DNA from: Puniceibacterium sp.
GTDB lineage: Bacteria > Pseudomonadota > Alphaproteobacteria > Rhodobacterales > Rhodobacteraceae
Direction of reading: 5' to 3'
Length of the DNA stretch: 57,315 nucleotides
NCBI GenBank assembly: GCA_024636635.1
Contig: JAGXGV010000035.1
Location: 1 to 57,315, forward strand
Shown here: in pieces, positions 18,047-27,498 of the stretch
Numbering within the stretch: position 1 is the first letter of the stretch
How the letters are laid out: each line of letters begins with the position of its first letter
Notes under the pieces: generated by a model
Told to the model about the DNA's origin: nothing
Databases searched by the model: none
What the model saw: the letters and a program-made list of their open reading frames with translations, nothing else
Made by a program: the position numbers and the translations under genes

Positions 18047-20157
18047 CGGCCTTTCCGAATCAGCGCCCGTTGCCCACCCCCGAAAGGGCGCCGCTGGACA
18101 TGCCGACGCAGAATCTGGGCGAACTTCCGGCGCGCCAGCGGATCTGGCAAGCGCCGCGTGTCTATCTGGCGCGGATCATCGCCTTTGGCGGGGCGGCCGC
18201 GCTGACCCTCTACGGCTTCATGCAGATGAACCTGGTGTTCGGGAACGAGAATTCGACGCCGCTGCAAAGCCTTCTGCTCGGCTTTTTCACCGTCACCTTC
18301 GGCTGGATCGCCCTGTCATCGACACAGGCCGCCGCGGCGGTCTTTGGTCGGCGCGGATCGACGGGGGCCATGCCCGGCGCGGGGCCGCTGACAAGCCGCA
18401 CCGCCATCCTGATGCCGGTCTACAACGAAGACCCCGCCATGACCTGCGCCGCCTTGCAGGCCATCGGCGAGGATATCGCCGATGCAGGCGCGGGCGCTGC
18501 CTTTGAGATCTTTGTGCTGTCGGACACGACGGACCCGGCGGTCTGGGCGCAGGAAACCGCCTGTTTCCACCGCCTGCGCCGGGGGCTGAAGGGGAAAATG
18601 CAGGTCTGGTACCGGCGCCGGTCCGACAATGCCGGGCGCAAGGCCGGGAACCTGCGCGATTTCGTCGAAGGCTGGGGCGCGCGCTATGACCATATGCTGG
18701 TGCTTGACGCCGACAGCCTGATGTCGGCAGAGACCGTGATCACGCTGGCCCGCAGAATGCAGGCGGCGCCGCGGCTGGGTATCCTGCAATCGGTGCCGGT
18801 GCTGATGGGCGGCACCACAGTCTTTGCCCGCATCCAGCAATTCGCAGGCCGGATCTATGGGCCGATCATCGCGCGGGGGGTTTCTGCCTGGCAGGGCCTT
18901 GACGGCAATTACTGGGGCCACAATGCGATCATCCGCGTGCGCGCCTTCGCCGACTGTTGCGGCATGCCCGAACTTCCGGGCCGCAAGCCGTTCGGCGGCC
19001 ATGTCCTGAGCCACGATTTCGTCGAAGCCGCGCTGATCCGCCGGGGCGGCTGGCAGGTGCGCATGGACACCGATCTGGGCGGCAGCTGGGAAGGCGCGCC
19101 ACAGACGCTTCTTGACCTTGCTGCACGGGACCGGCGTTGGGCCCAGGGCAATCTGCAACACCTCAAGGTGGTCGGCGCCCGGGGTCTGAGTTGGTCCAAC
19201 CGCGCCCATTTCATGATCGGCATCGGCTCTTACCTCATGTCGTCGGTCTGGCTGGCGATGCTGGTCACCGGCGGGTTCCTGACCGCCCAGAGCCTGCTGT
19301 ACGAACGCGAATATTTTGGTGACGAGGCGCAGCTGTTCCCGGAATGGCCAATCTTCGACGCCGGGCGCATGATGTGGCTGCTGGCGCTGTCCATGGCGCT
19401 GTTGTTCCTGCCCAAGGTACTGGGGGCCGCGCGCGCCATCGCGCTGCCGTCGCTGCGGCGCGCCTTTGGAGGAGGCTTCCGCATCCTCGGGGGCACCCTG
19501 CTTGAAATCCTGCTGTCAGCACTGCTGGCGCCCATCCTGATGCTGTTCCAGGTCCAGCAGGTGATCGAGATCCTGAGCGGGCGCGACAGCGGCTGGTCGG
19601 CGCAAAGCCGCGATGCCGAGGACATGCCCTGGAGCAGGGCCTTTGCCAGTCACGGCATGCAGGTGGCCATCGGGGTGGCCGCGCTGGTCGCTGTAGTGCT
19701 GTTTGCGCCCAACCAGATCATCTGGCTGGCGCCGGTGCTGGCAGGGCTGGTGTTTGCCCCGGCGTTGTCGCGCTACACGGGCCGGGTGATGACCAACGCG
19801 CCGATCCGGCTGCTTTTCATTCCCGAGGATCGCGATCCGCCTGCCGTCGCGCTGCGCGCTGCGGCGTTGCGGGCAGAATTCGACATCGTGGCGCATGTGA
19901 CCCCGGCGCAGCTTCTGGGTGACCCCGGACTGACGGCGCGGCACCTGTCGTCCCTGCCGCCAGGGACCGATCTTGACGGGGCCGAAGTCGATCTCGACGC
20001 CCTCACGGCGCGCGCAAAGCTGGGCGCGGCGCGGGATGCGGGTCAGGCCATCGGCTGGCTCACGCGCGCCGAACTGGTAAAGCTGCTTTCGAACCCCGAC
20101 CTTCTGACATGGGGGAGCGAGCGGTTTTCGCCCTCTTCCGGCCCTGACGCCGCCTGA
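18043..20157 (+). CDS. opgH: Glucans biosynthesis glucosyltransferase H
   Basis: Multi-TM GT2: TAILMPVYNEDP...LDADSLMSAETVITLARRMQAAPRLGILQSVPVLMGGTTVFARIQQFAGRIYGP...RDRRWAQGNLQHL. Confidence 0.93.
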   Translation: MTAFPNQRPLPTPERAPLDMPTQNLGELPARQRIWQAPRVYLARIIAFGGAAALTLYGFMQMNLVFGNENSTPLQSLLLGFFTVTFGWIALSSTQAAAAVFGRRGSTGAMPGAGPLTSRTAILMPVYNEDPAMTCAALQAIGEDIADAGAGAAFEIFVLSDTTDPAVWAQETACFHRLRRGLKGKMQVWYRRRSDNAGRKAGNLRDFVEGWGARYDHMLVLDADSLMSAETVITLARRMQAAPRLGILQSVPVLMGGTTVFARIQQFAGRIYGPIIARGVSAWQGLDGNYWGHNAIIRVRAFADCCGMPELPGRKPFGGHVLSHDFVEAALIRRGGWQVRMDTDLGGSWEGAPQTLLDLAARDRRWAQGNLQHLKVVGARGLSWSNRAHFMIGIGSYLMSSVWLAMLVTGGFLTAQSLLYEREYFGDEAQLFPEWPIFDAGRMMWLLALSMALLFLPKVLGAARAIALPSLRRAFGGGFRILGGTLLEILLSALLAPILMLFQVQQVIEILSGRDSGWSAQSRDAEDMPWSRAFASHGMQVAIGVAALVAVVLFAPNQIIWLAPVLAGLVFAPALSRYTGRVMTNAPIRLLFIPEDRDPPAVALRAAALRAEFDIVAHVTPAQLLGDPGLTARHLSSLPPGTDLDGAEVDLDALTARAKLGAARDAGQAIGWLTRAELVKLLSNPDLLTWGSERFSPSSGPDAA

Positions 20158-20332
20158 GGTCACAGGCACCGACCGCAGATGGCGACAAGGCGCGGTCATC
20201 AGGCTGTTACCAAAGGCCCGCACAACCACCTGCGATGACCGGATTATGCGATGACCGGCGGAACCGCGCTTTCAGCTGGTGCGTTCGCAGGTTAACCATG
20301 AATATGTGCGGCAATTGCACGAGGAGACAAAG

Positions 20333-21553
20333 ATGAAGATTGCCATTCTGGGCGGCGACGGTTTTGTCGGCTGGCCCACCACGCTTCACCTGTCCGATCA
20401 GGGGCACGAGGTTCACATCATCGACAACCTGTCGCGCCGCTGGATCGACACGGAACTGGGCGTGCAGTCGCTGACCCCGATGGATTCGATCCAGGAACGC
20501 TGCCGCATCTGGCGCCAGGAGACGGGGCGCAAGATCCATTTTCACCTGCTTGACGTGGCCAAGGAATACGAACGGCTCAAGGGCTGGCTGGCGCAGGAAC
20601 GCCCCGACGCCATCATCCATTTCGCCGAACAGCGCGCCGCGCCCTATTCGATGAAATCCGACCGTCACAAGGTCTATACCGTGAGCAACAACACCAACGC
20701 CACGCATAACCTGCTGGCGGCAATGGTGGAAACCGACATCCGCGCCCATCTCGTCCACCTTGGGACGATGGGGGTCTACGGCTATTCCAGCGTCGGCGCG
20801 GCGATCCCCGAAGGTTACCTTGACGTCGAGGTCGAGACCCTGAGCGGCGACAAGGTCCACCAGGAGATCCTGTATCCCACCCGCCCCGGATCGGTCTATC
20901 ACATGACCAAGAGCATGGATCAGATCCTGTTCCAGTTCTACGCCCAGAACGACGGGCTGCGGATCACCGATCTGCATCAGGGTATCGTGTGGGGCACGCA
21001 TACCGCGCAGACCCGGACGCACGACCAACTGATCAACCGGTTCGACTATGATGGCGATTATGGCACGGTGCTGAACCGGTTCCTGATCCAGGCGGCGATC
21101 GATCATCCGCTGACGGTGCACGGCACCGGCGGGCAGACGCGCGCCTTCATCCACATCCAGGATTCGGTGCGCTGTATCGAACTGGCTCTGGGTGACGCCC
21201 CGCAGGCCGGGGACAGGGTGCGCATCTTCAACCAGATGACGGAAACGCACCGCATCCGCGACCTTGCCCGCATCATCTGCGATCTGACCGGCGCAAAGAT
21301 GGCCATGCTGCCCAATCCCCGCAAGGAAGCCGAAGAAAACGATCTTGTGGTGCGCAACGACCAGTTCCTGAAGCTGGGGCTACAGCCGACGACGCTGGCT
21401 GACGGGCTGCTGTCCGAGATGGTCGATGTCGCCCGGAAATACGCCCACCGCATCGACCGCAGCCGTGTGCCGGCGAATTCGGCCTGGACCCGCGACCTTG
21501 CCCGGTCGCTCAACCAAGACCCAGAGGGCAAGGCACTGAAATCCGTGTCATGA
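20333..21553 (+). CDS. sqdB: UDP-sulfoquinovose synthase-like NAD-dependent epimerase (SqdB)
   Basis: MKIAILGGDGFVGWPTTLHLSDQGHEVHIIDNLSRRWIDTELGVQSLTPMDSI...HFAEQRAAPYSM...SVYHMTKSMDQ. Confidence 0.9.
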   Translation: MKIAILGGDGFVGWPTTLHLSDQGHEVHIIDNLSRRWIDTELGVQSLTPMDSIQERCRIWRQETGRKIHFHLLDVAKEYERLKGWLAQERPDAIIHFAEQRAAPYSMKSDRHKVYTVSNNTNATHNLLAAMVETDIRAHLVHLGTMGVYGYSSVGAAIPEGYLDVEVETLSGDKVHQEILYPTRPGSVYHMTKSMDQILFQFYAQNDGLRITDLHQGIVWGTHTAQTRTHDQLINRFDYDGDYGTVLNRFLIQAAIDHPLTVHGTGGQTRAFIHIQDSVRCIELALGDAPQAGDRVRIFNQMTETHRIRDLARIICDLTGAKMAMLPNPRKEAEENDLVVRNDQFLKLGLQPTTLADGLLSEMVDVARKYAHRIDRSRVPANSAWTRDLARSLNQDPEGKALKSVS

Positions 21554-22395
21554 CGGACGGCCTGACGCCCGGGACCCCTGCGCAAAGCCCGCGGGCCTAT
21601 GTCACACTGGTCACCAACGGTGATTTCGCACTGGGCGCGCGGGCGCTGGCACACTCTGTCAGACTAAGCGGCACCAGCGCCGATTTTGTGGTGATGCACA
21701 CGGGCGCCGTGGCGGAACGTGACATTGCACCGCTGCGCGATCTGGGTGCGCGGCTGGTGGCGGTGGATCTGCTGGCGACCTCGGCGGCGTTCAATGACGC
21801 ACACGGACGTGACCGCCTGCACGCGGCCGCGCCCTTTACCAAAGGCATCAAGCCGCCGTTCCACACCCCGCTCGACAATTTCGCCAAGCTGCGGCTGTGG
21901 CAGCTGGATTATGACCGGGTGGTGTTTCTGGACGCCGACACGCTGATGCTGCGCAATTGCGACCGGCTGTTCGACTATCCCGAATTCTGTGCCGCGCCGA
22001 ACGTCTACGAAAGCCTTGGGGATTTTCACCGCCTGAATTCCGGCGTCTTCACCGCCCGGCCCGACGCCGCTACATTCGCCCGAATGATAAAGGCGCTGGA
22101 CAAGCCGGGGGCGTTCTGGCGGCGGACCGACCAGACCTTTCTTCAGCAGTTCTTTCCCGACTGGCACGGCCTGCCGGTGATCTACAACACGCTGCAATAC
22201 GTCTGGTTCAACATGCCGGCCCTCTGGGACTGGTCGGCCATCCGCATCCTGCATTTCCAGTATGAAAAGCCCTGGCAGGATCCGCATCCGAAGGCGGCAC
22301 AACTGGCCCCGCTGATCGCGCTCTGGCGGGCACATGCGGATGGTGGGCCGGTGCCCGATGTCGCCACCCTGCCCACCCCGGCGCCTCTGCCATGA
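21550..22395 (+). CDS. sqdD: GT8-type glycosyltransferase, SqdD-like
   Basis: AYVTLVTNGDFALGARALAHSVR...DNFAKLRLWQLDYDRVVFLDADTLMLRNCDRLFD (glycogenin-like DxD); ATGA overlap with sqdB. Confidence 0.8.
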   Translation: MTDGLTPGTPAQSPRAYVTLVTNGDFALGARALAHSVRLSGTSADFVVMHTGAVAERDIAPLRDLGARLVAVDLLATSAAFNDAHGRDRLHAAAPFTKGIKPPFHTPLDNFAKLRLWQLDYDRVVFLDADTLMLRNCDRLFDYPEFCAAPNVYESLGDFHRLNSGVFTARPDAATFARMIKALDKPGAFWRRTDQTFLQQFFPDWHGLPVIYNTLQYVWFNMPALWDWSAIRILHFQYEKPWQDPHPKAAQLAPLIALWRAHADGGPVPDVATLPTPAPLP

Positions 22396-23291
22396 GGGTC
22401 GCGCTGACCGGGGCAACTGGGCAAATCGGACACCGGATCGCCATCGGCCTTCTGGCGCAGGGTCACGCGGTGGTGGCGCTGGGTCGGCGCCCGTCTACGC
22501 TGGCGGGGGTGGAACATCGACCCCACGACCTTGACGGCCCGGTGCCGGACCTTTCGGGGATGGATGCGCTGGTCCATGCCGCCTTTTCGCATGTGCCGGG
22601 CAAGTATCGCGGCGGCGAAGGCGACGATCCCGACGGCTTTGTGCGCCGCAACCTTGACGGCACGCGGCGTCTTTTCGCCGCCGCCCAGGCGCTGGAACGC
22701 GTGATATTCCTGTCGTCGCGGGCGGTCTATGGTGCCTATCCCGCAGGCACCGCATTGACCGAAGACCTGCCCCCCCTGCCCGACACGCTTTATGGAATGG
22801 TCAAGGTTGAGGCAGAGACGGCATTGCGCGCGCTCGAAGGTCCGGTGACGGTCAGCCTGCGGGCCACCGGGGTCTTTGGCCCCGCCCCGCCCGGTCAGAG
22901 GCACAAATGGGACGATCTTTTTGCGCGGTTCCGCGCCGGGCAGATGCCAGCCCCGCGCATCGGAACCGAGGTACATGGCGATGACCTTGCCGATGCGGTG
23001 CATCTGGCCCTGACCGCTGCGCCGGAACGCTGCGCGGGCGGGGTGTTCAACCTGTCCGACGTCGTGCTGGACCGGCGCGACCTGTTGCGGACCTATGCCG
23101 GTCTGACGGGGATCGACGGCCCGCTTCCCCCCGCCTCTGACCCGGCGACGGTCAGCGCGATGGCCCCCGACCGGCTGCGCGCGCTTGGCTGGCGCCCCGG
23201 GGGCCTTGCCGCCTTTCCGGCCCGGCTGAGCGAAATGATCCGGGGTGAAAACCCCGGCCATGGCGTTTCCGCAACGACCTCAATCACCTGA
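22392..23291 (+). CDS. sqdC: NAD(P)-dependent epimerase/reductase, SqdC-like by position
   Basis: MRVALTGATGQIGHRIAIGLLAQGHAVVALGRRP Rossmann motif, YGMVK; third gene of sqdB-sqdD operon with ATGA overlap. Confidence 0.7.
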   Translation: MRVALTGATGQIGHRIAIGLLAQGHAVVALGRRPSTLAGVEHRPHDLDGPVPDLSGMDALVHAAFSHVPGKYRGGEGDDPDGFVRRNLDGTRRLFAAAQALERVIFLSSRAVYGAYPAGTALTEDLPPLPDTLYGMVKVEAETALRALEGPVTVSLRATGVFGPAPPGQRHKWDDLFARFRAGQMPAPRIGTEVHGDDLADAVHLALTAAPERCAGGVFNLSDVVLDRRDLLRTYAGLTGIDGPLPPASDPATVSAMAPDRLRALGWRPGGLAAFPARLSEMIRGENPGHGVSATTSIT

Positions 23292-23339
23292 TTGCCGCGT
23301 TTCGCCTACGGCTCACAAGCCAAAGCGATGCCGGATGTA

Positions 23340-24635
23340 TCAGGTTATTTCCGAACCGCCAGCAAGCGTTCCGCGACCGGAAAGCTGCATCCCTTCAGGG
23401 AGCGACAGACCCTGGACCGCATCCGGCATGGTAAAGGTGAAGGTGGTCCAGCCTGCGTCGGTTCCGACGTTCAGCGTACCGCCATGCCCCTTGGCGATTT
23501 CCGACGCGATGAACAGCCCCAGGCCCAGCCCTTCGCGGCTGTTCTTCCCCTTCATCTGGCTGAAGGGTTCGAACAGCGACGGGACATGCTCGGGCAGGAT
23601 CACATCGCCTTCGTTCGCCACGGCCAGGGTCAGCGTGCCATCGACGACCCGGGCATCAACGCGGATCTCGCCACCATAGGTGCCGTGGGTGCGCGCGTTG
23701 CCCAGTAGGTTCGACAAAAGTTGCGCAAGGCGGGGCGCGTCGCACCGCACCCTGTCAGGCAGGTCGATGTCGGCTTGGATCTGCTGCTCGGGCGTCACCG
23801 CATCCTGTTCGCCGATGATCTGACGCAGCGCCGGCGCCAGCGCGTCGGTCAGTTCCGGTTCGACGACAATGCCACCACCCTGCCGCTTTCTTGCACGGTC
23901 GAGCAGGTTCTCGATCAGGTCCGACATGCGCTGCACCGACCCTTTCATCAGGGTTGCGATCTTATGCGTTTCGGGCGCAAGACCACCGCGCTCCATCATC
24001 CGGAAACCGGCATTGAGCACGCTCAGAGGGTTGCGCAGGTCATGGGCCAGGATGGCGATGAAACGCTCCTGCGCCTCGGCCAGGTTGCGCTGGTCATCGA
24101 CGGTATTTTCGGCCCGCCGCAGCGTGTCGTCGTTGTCGAGCCCGTCGCCGATGAGCTTTGCGAACAGGCGGAACATGGGCAGGACGCGCCCGTCCGACAA
24201 GGCGTGCGGCAGGGGGTCGATGGCGCAGAGCGTTCCGAAAATGGCGCCGTCGGCCCGCATAATCGGCACGGAGATATAGCTGCGAAAGCCATGCCGCTCG
24301 GGGGCATGACGGGTGCAATAGACCGGATCGTTGCGCGCATCGTCAATGACGATCTCTGTCTGCGTTTGGCGCACTTCGTGGCAAAGCGTGCTTTCGACCT
24401 CAAGCTCGCTTCCCGGTTTCAGGCCGAAATCGATCAGGTCCAGCGCCCGGCAGGTAACCCAGCGAGAATCTGTGACGCGTGCGACGGCCGCGAACCCCAT
24501 GCCCGTCGCCAGCAGTACGGTCTGAAGTATCACGGGCACTTGGGTGCTCCGCCCGATCGCGTCCATATCTGCCTGAAAGTCGTGATCCTTCACTAAATCG
24601 TGATCCTTCACCGTTGTATCGCTTTCAAGGGGCAC
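23340..24635 (-). CDS. GAF-domain sensor histidine kinase (soluble)
   Basis: GAF-like segment (CHEVRQTQTEIVIDDARNDP...SYISVPIMRADGAIFGTLCAIDP); HK motifs ILAHDLRNPLSVL, LSNLLGNARTHG, GLGLGLFIASEIAKGHGG. Start may be internal (ATG 24566). Confidence 0.88.
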   Translation of the reverse strand: MPLESDTTVKDHDLVKDHDFQADMDAIGRSTQVPVILQTVLLATGMGFAAVARVTDSRWVTCRALDLIDFGLKPGSELEVESTLCHEVRQTQTEIVIDDARNDPVYCTRHAPERHGFRSYISVPIMRADGAIFGTLCAIDPLPHALSDGRVLPMFRLFAKLIGDGLDNDDTLRRAENTVDDQRNLAEAQERFIAILAHDLRNPLSVLNAGFRMMERGGLAPETHKIATLMKGSVQRMSDLIENLLDRARKRQGGGIVVEPELTDALAPALRQIIGEQDAVTPEQQIQADIDLPDRVRCDAPRLAQLLSNLLGNARTHGTYGGEIRVDARVVDGTLTLAVANEGDVILPEHVPSLFEPFSQMKGKNSREGLGLGLFIASEIAKGHGGTLNVGTDAGWTTFTFTMPDAVQGLSLPEGMQLSGRGTLAGGSEIT

Positions 24636-24865
24636 ATGTTCGTCGATTCATCAATTTGTTTGCAAAGCTTGGCGCACCGGGCCCGACCTTGGGCGCCCAG
24701 CGCAAAAGCATTTGATCATCAAAACCGGAAGATTACCAGACGGCCCGCTATGCAAGACAACGCAAGGCATCAAATTGCCGGTTTCGGCGATCACACAGGG
24801 TCCCGCAGGGCGTACAGACCGCGGGGCAGCGGCCTTGCACCACCATGACCGGGGGTCGGCACCGG

Positions 24866-25519
24866 CTATGCCCGGTCGACCCGGATCGTGCGGGGCGCCG
24901 CCGTTTCCATGTGCAGGCGCATAAGCTGCGCCGCCTCGTCCGCCTCTCCGCGCACCAGCGCGGTAAAGATCTGGTCATGCTCCTTCCAGACCCGCAGGGT
25001 GGCGCCCGGCACGCTGAGAACCTTGCTCATGGCGCGTTGCAGGTGGCGCCAGTTGAGGTTCATCACATCGCCCACGATGATGTTGCCGCTCTGCCGGTAG
25101 ATCAGGCCGTGGAAATCCATATCCGCGCGCAAGGCTCCGGCATGGTCGCCGCTTTGCACATGGCTCTTGCCGCGCCCGATGATCTCGCGTCCCAAGGAAA
25201 TCGACTGCGTGGTCAGGCGTCCGGTGGCAAGCTGGACCGCCAGCGGCTCGACGGCCGTGCGGAACTGGTAGATGGAATCGAACAGCTTCTGGTCGATGGG
25301 GGCCACAACGACGCCGCGCTTGCCGGTATCCTCAACGAATCTCTGCGACTTGAGCATGGCAATGGCGCTGTTGACTGGTTGGCGTGACACACGCAGCCGC
25401 AGCGCAAGCTCGTCCTGATTGAGCCGCTCTCCGGTCTTTATGTCGCCGGTGCAGATCGCCTCGAGCAGGGCGTCATAGGCTTGTTCCACAAGGGTCTTGT
25501 TCTGCGTCAGCGCTTCCAT
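24866..25519 (-). CDS. GntR-family (FadR/FCD-type) transcriptional regulator
   Basis: QAYDALLEAICTGDIKTGERLNQDELALRLRVSRQPVNSAIAMLKSQRFVED wHTH; FCD-like effector domain. Confidence 0.9.
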   Translation of the reverse strand: MEALTQNKTLVEQAYDALLEAICTGDIKTGERLNQDELALRLRVSRQPVNSAIAMLKSQRFVEDTGKRGVVVAPIDQKLFDSIYQFRTAVEPLAVQLATGRLTTQSISLGREIIGRGKSHVQSGDHAGALRADMDFHGLIYRQSGNIIVGDVMNLNWRHLQRAMSKVLSVPGATLRVWKEHDQIFTALVRGEADEAAQLMRLHMETAAPRTIRVDRA

Positions 25520-25596
25520 GTTCAACCTTTCGTGCCATTCGTCATCACTCTCCTCCTGCGGTGCAGCATAGCTTGCGGCTTGACAGGGTTCAAGCG

Positions 25597-25615
25597 TTCG
25601 TATTCTGTATACGAA
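25597..25615. promoter_or_regulatory. Candidate GntR operator: 7-bp inverted repeat, 5-bp spacer
   Basis: TTCGTAT-TCTGT-ATACGAA in the divergent GntR/hcm intergenic region; TTGACA at 25580-25585 just upstream on +. Confidence 0.6.
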
Positions 25616-25645
25616 ATTTCGAGTTCGAATTATGGGGGAGAGCCG

Positions 25646-26053
25646 ATGTCCACTCAGATACGCGTCCTGCTTGCCAAGGTGGGCCTTGATGGTCACGACC
25701 GCGGGGTCAAGGTCGTGGCGCGCACGCTGCGCGATGCCGGAATGGACGTGGTCTATTCCGGTCTGCACAGAACGCCCGAAGAGGTCGTGACCGCCGCGGT
25801 GCAGGAAGATGTGGATATTCTGGGCGTAAGCCTGCTGTCCGGCGTGCAGATGACGGTGTTCCCCAAGATCTTTGCCCTGCTCAGACAGCACAAGGTCGAG
25901 GACATGATCGTCGTGGCCGGCGGCGTGATGCCCGACGAGGATGTCGAGGAGCTCAAGAGGATGGGCGTGGCCGAAGTGCTGTTGCAGGACACGCCGCCGC
26001 AGTACATCATCGAGACGCTGACCGCTCTGGTGGCGGCACGAGGCCCGCGCTGA
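25646..26053 (+). CDS. hcmB: Cobalamin-binding small subunit of acyl-CoA mutase (2-hydroxyisobutyryl-CoA mutase small subunit-like)
   Basis: RVLLAKVGLDGHDRGVKVVARTLRDAGMDVVYSGLHRTPEEVV (DxHxxG B12 motif), GVSLLSG, VAGGVMPDED. Confidence 0.85.
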   Translation: MSTQIRVLLAKVGLDGHDRGVKVVARTLRDAGMDVVYSGLHRTPEEVVTAAVQEDVDILGVSLLSGVQMTVFPKIFALLRQHKVEDMIVVAGGVMPDEDVEELKRMGVAEVLLQDTPPQYIIETLTALVAARGPR

Positions 26054-27498
26054 TGCCCGCGCAGATGGAGCAATGGTCGTATCCACCGCGCTTTGACGAC
26101 GGGTATTTCCCCGACCAGGGCAGCCCTTACTGGTTCAGGCACCGCGAAACCATGCCCGCCGCCGACCGCGATGCCGCCATCCTTGAACGTCTGCAACAGG
26201 TCTGCGCCCATGCCTACGAACATGCACCGTTCTACCGCCGCAAATGGGACGAGGCCGGGTTCCACCCGTCGCAACTGAAATCGCTCGAGGATTTCGAGAG
26301 CCGGGTGCCGGTGGTCAGAAAGACCGATCTGCGCGCTGCGCAGACGGCGAATCCGCCGTTCGGCGACTATCTTTGCGTGCCCGAGAGCGAGGTGTTTCAC
26401 GTCCACGGCACCAGCGGCACCACCGGGCGGCCCACCGCATTTGCCGTGTCGCAGAACGACTGGCGCGCCATCGCCAACGCTCATGCCCGCATCATGTGGG
26501 CCATGGGCATGCGACCGGGCGATACGATCTGCATCGCCGCGATCTTCAGCCTGTACATGGGCAGCTGGGGCGCGCTGGCGGGCGCCGAACGTCTGGGCGC
26601 CAAGGCGTTTCCCTTTGGCGCTGGGGCGGCGGGCATGTCGTCGCGCTGCGCGCAATGGCTCGACATCCTGAAACCCGCTGGCTTTTACGGCACGCCCACC
26701 TACGCCATCCATCTGGCGGAAACGGCAATCAAGGACGGGCTCGACCCGCGCAAGTTCGGCCTCAAGTACATGTTCTTCTCGGGCGAGCCGGGCGCGTCGA
26801 TTCCCGCAGTGCGCGAAAAGATCGAAAGCTATTTCGGCGCGCGCGTATATGACAGCGGCTCGATGGGCGAAATGACGCCATGGATGCACGTGGGCGGATC
26901 CGAACAGACCCCCGGAATGCTGTGCTGGCAGGACATCGTCTACACCGAGGTCTGCGATCCGCAGACGCATCACCGTGTGCCTTACGGATCGCGCGGCACA
27001 CCGGTCTACACCCACCTCGAACGCAGCTCGCAACCGATGATCCGGCTGGAATCCGGCGATCTGACCGTCTGGGAACACGGGCCCAACCCGTGCGGGCGGA
27101 CCTATCCGACCCTGCCCATGGGCATCATCGGACGGATCGACGACATGATCACCATCCGGGGCGAAAACGTCTACCCAAGCGAGATCGAGGCCGCGCTGTG
27201 CCAGCTTGACGGCTATGGCGGCGAACACCGCATCTACATCACGCGCGACGGCACGATGGACGAGATGCTGATTTCGGTCGAACTTGATGCCACCCGCTGG
27301 GACAGGGGTGCGGATCAGCAAAAGGCGTTCCACGCCTCTGTGTCGGCGCATCTGCACAAACTGCTGGGCCTGCGCGCAATCGTCGAGATCGTGGCGCAGG
27401 GCAGCCATCCGCGTACCGATTTCAAGGCCAGGCGCGTGGTGGACGACCGGGCCGCCTTTGCCGACATGCAACGCCGCCACGAACAGGCGTCACCCTGA
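26053..27498 (+). CDS. Phenylacetate-CoA ligase-family acyl-CoA ligase (2-hydroxyisobutyryl-CoA ligase candidate)
   Basis: AMP motif HVHGTSGTTGRPTAFAV; MGIIGRIDDMITIRGENVYPSEIE; operon position between hcmB and GTPase. Confidence 0.85.
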   Translation: MPAQMEQWSYPPRFDDGYFPDQGSPYWFRHRETMPAADRDAAILERLQQVCAHAYEHAPFYRRKWDEAGFHPSQLKSLEDFESRVPVVRKTDLRAAQTANPPFGDYLCVPESEVFHVHGTSGTTGRPTAFAVSQNDWRAIANAHARIMWAMGMRPGDTICIAAIFSLYMGSWGALAGAERLGAKAFPFGAGAAGMSSRCAQWLDILKPAGFYGTPTYAIHLAETAIKDGLDPRKFGLKYMFFSGEPGASIPAVREKIESYFGARVYDSGSMGEMTPWMHVGGSEQTPGMLCWQDIVYTEVCDPQTHHRVPYGSRGTPVYTHLERSSQPMIRLESGDLTVWEHGPNPCGRTYPTLPMGIIGRIDDMITIRGENVYPSEIEAALCQLDGYGGEHRIYITRDGTMDEMLISVELDATRWDRGADQQKAFHASVSAHLHKLLGLRAIVEIVAQGSHPRTDFKARRVVDDRAAFADMQRRHEQASP

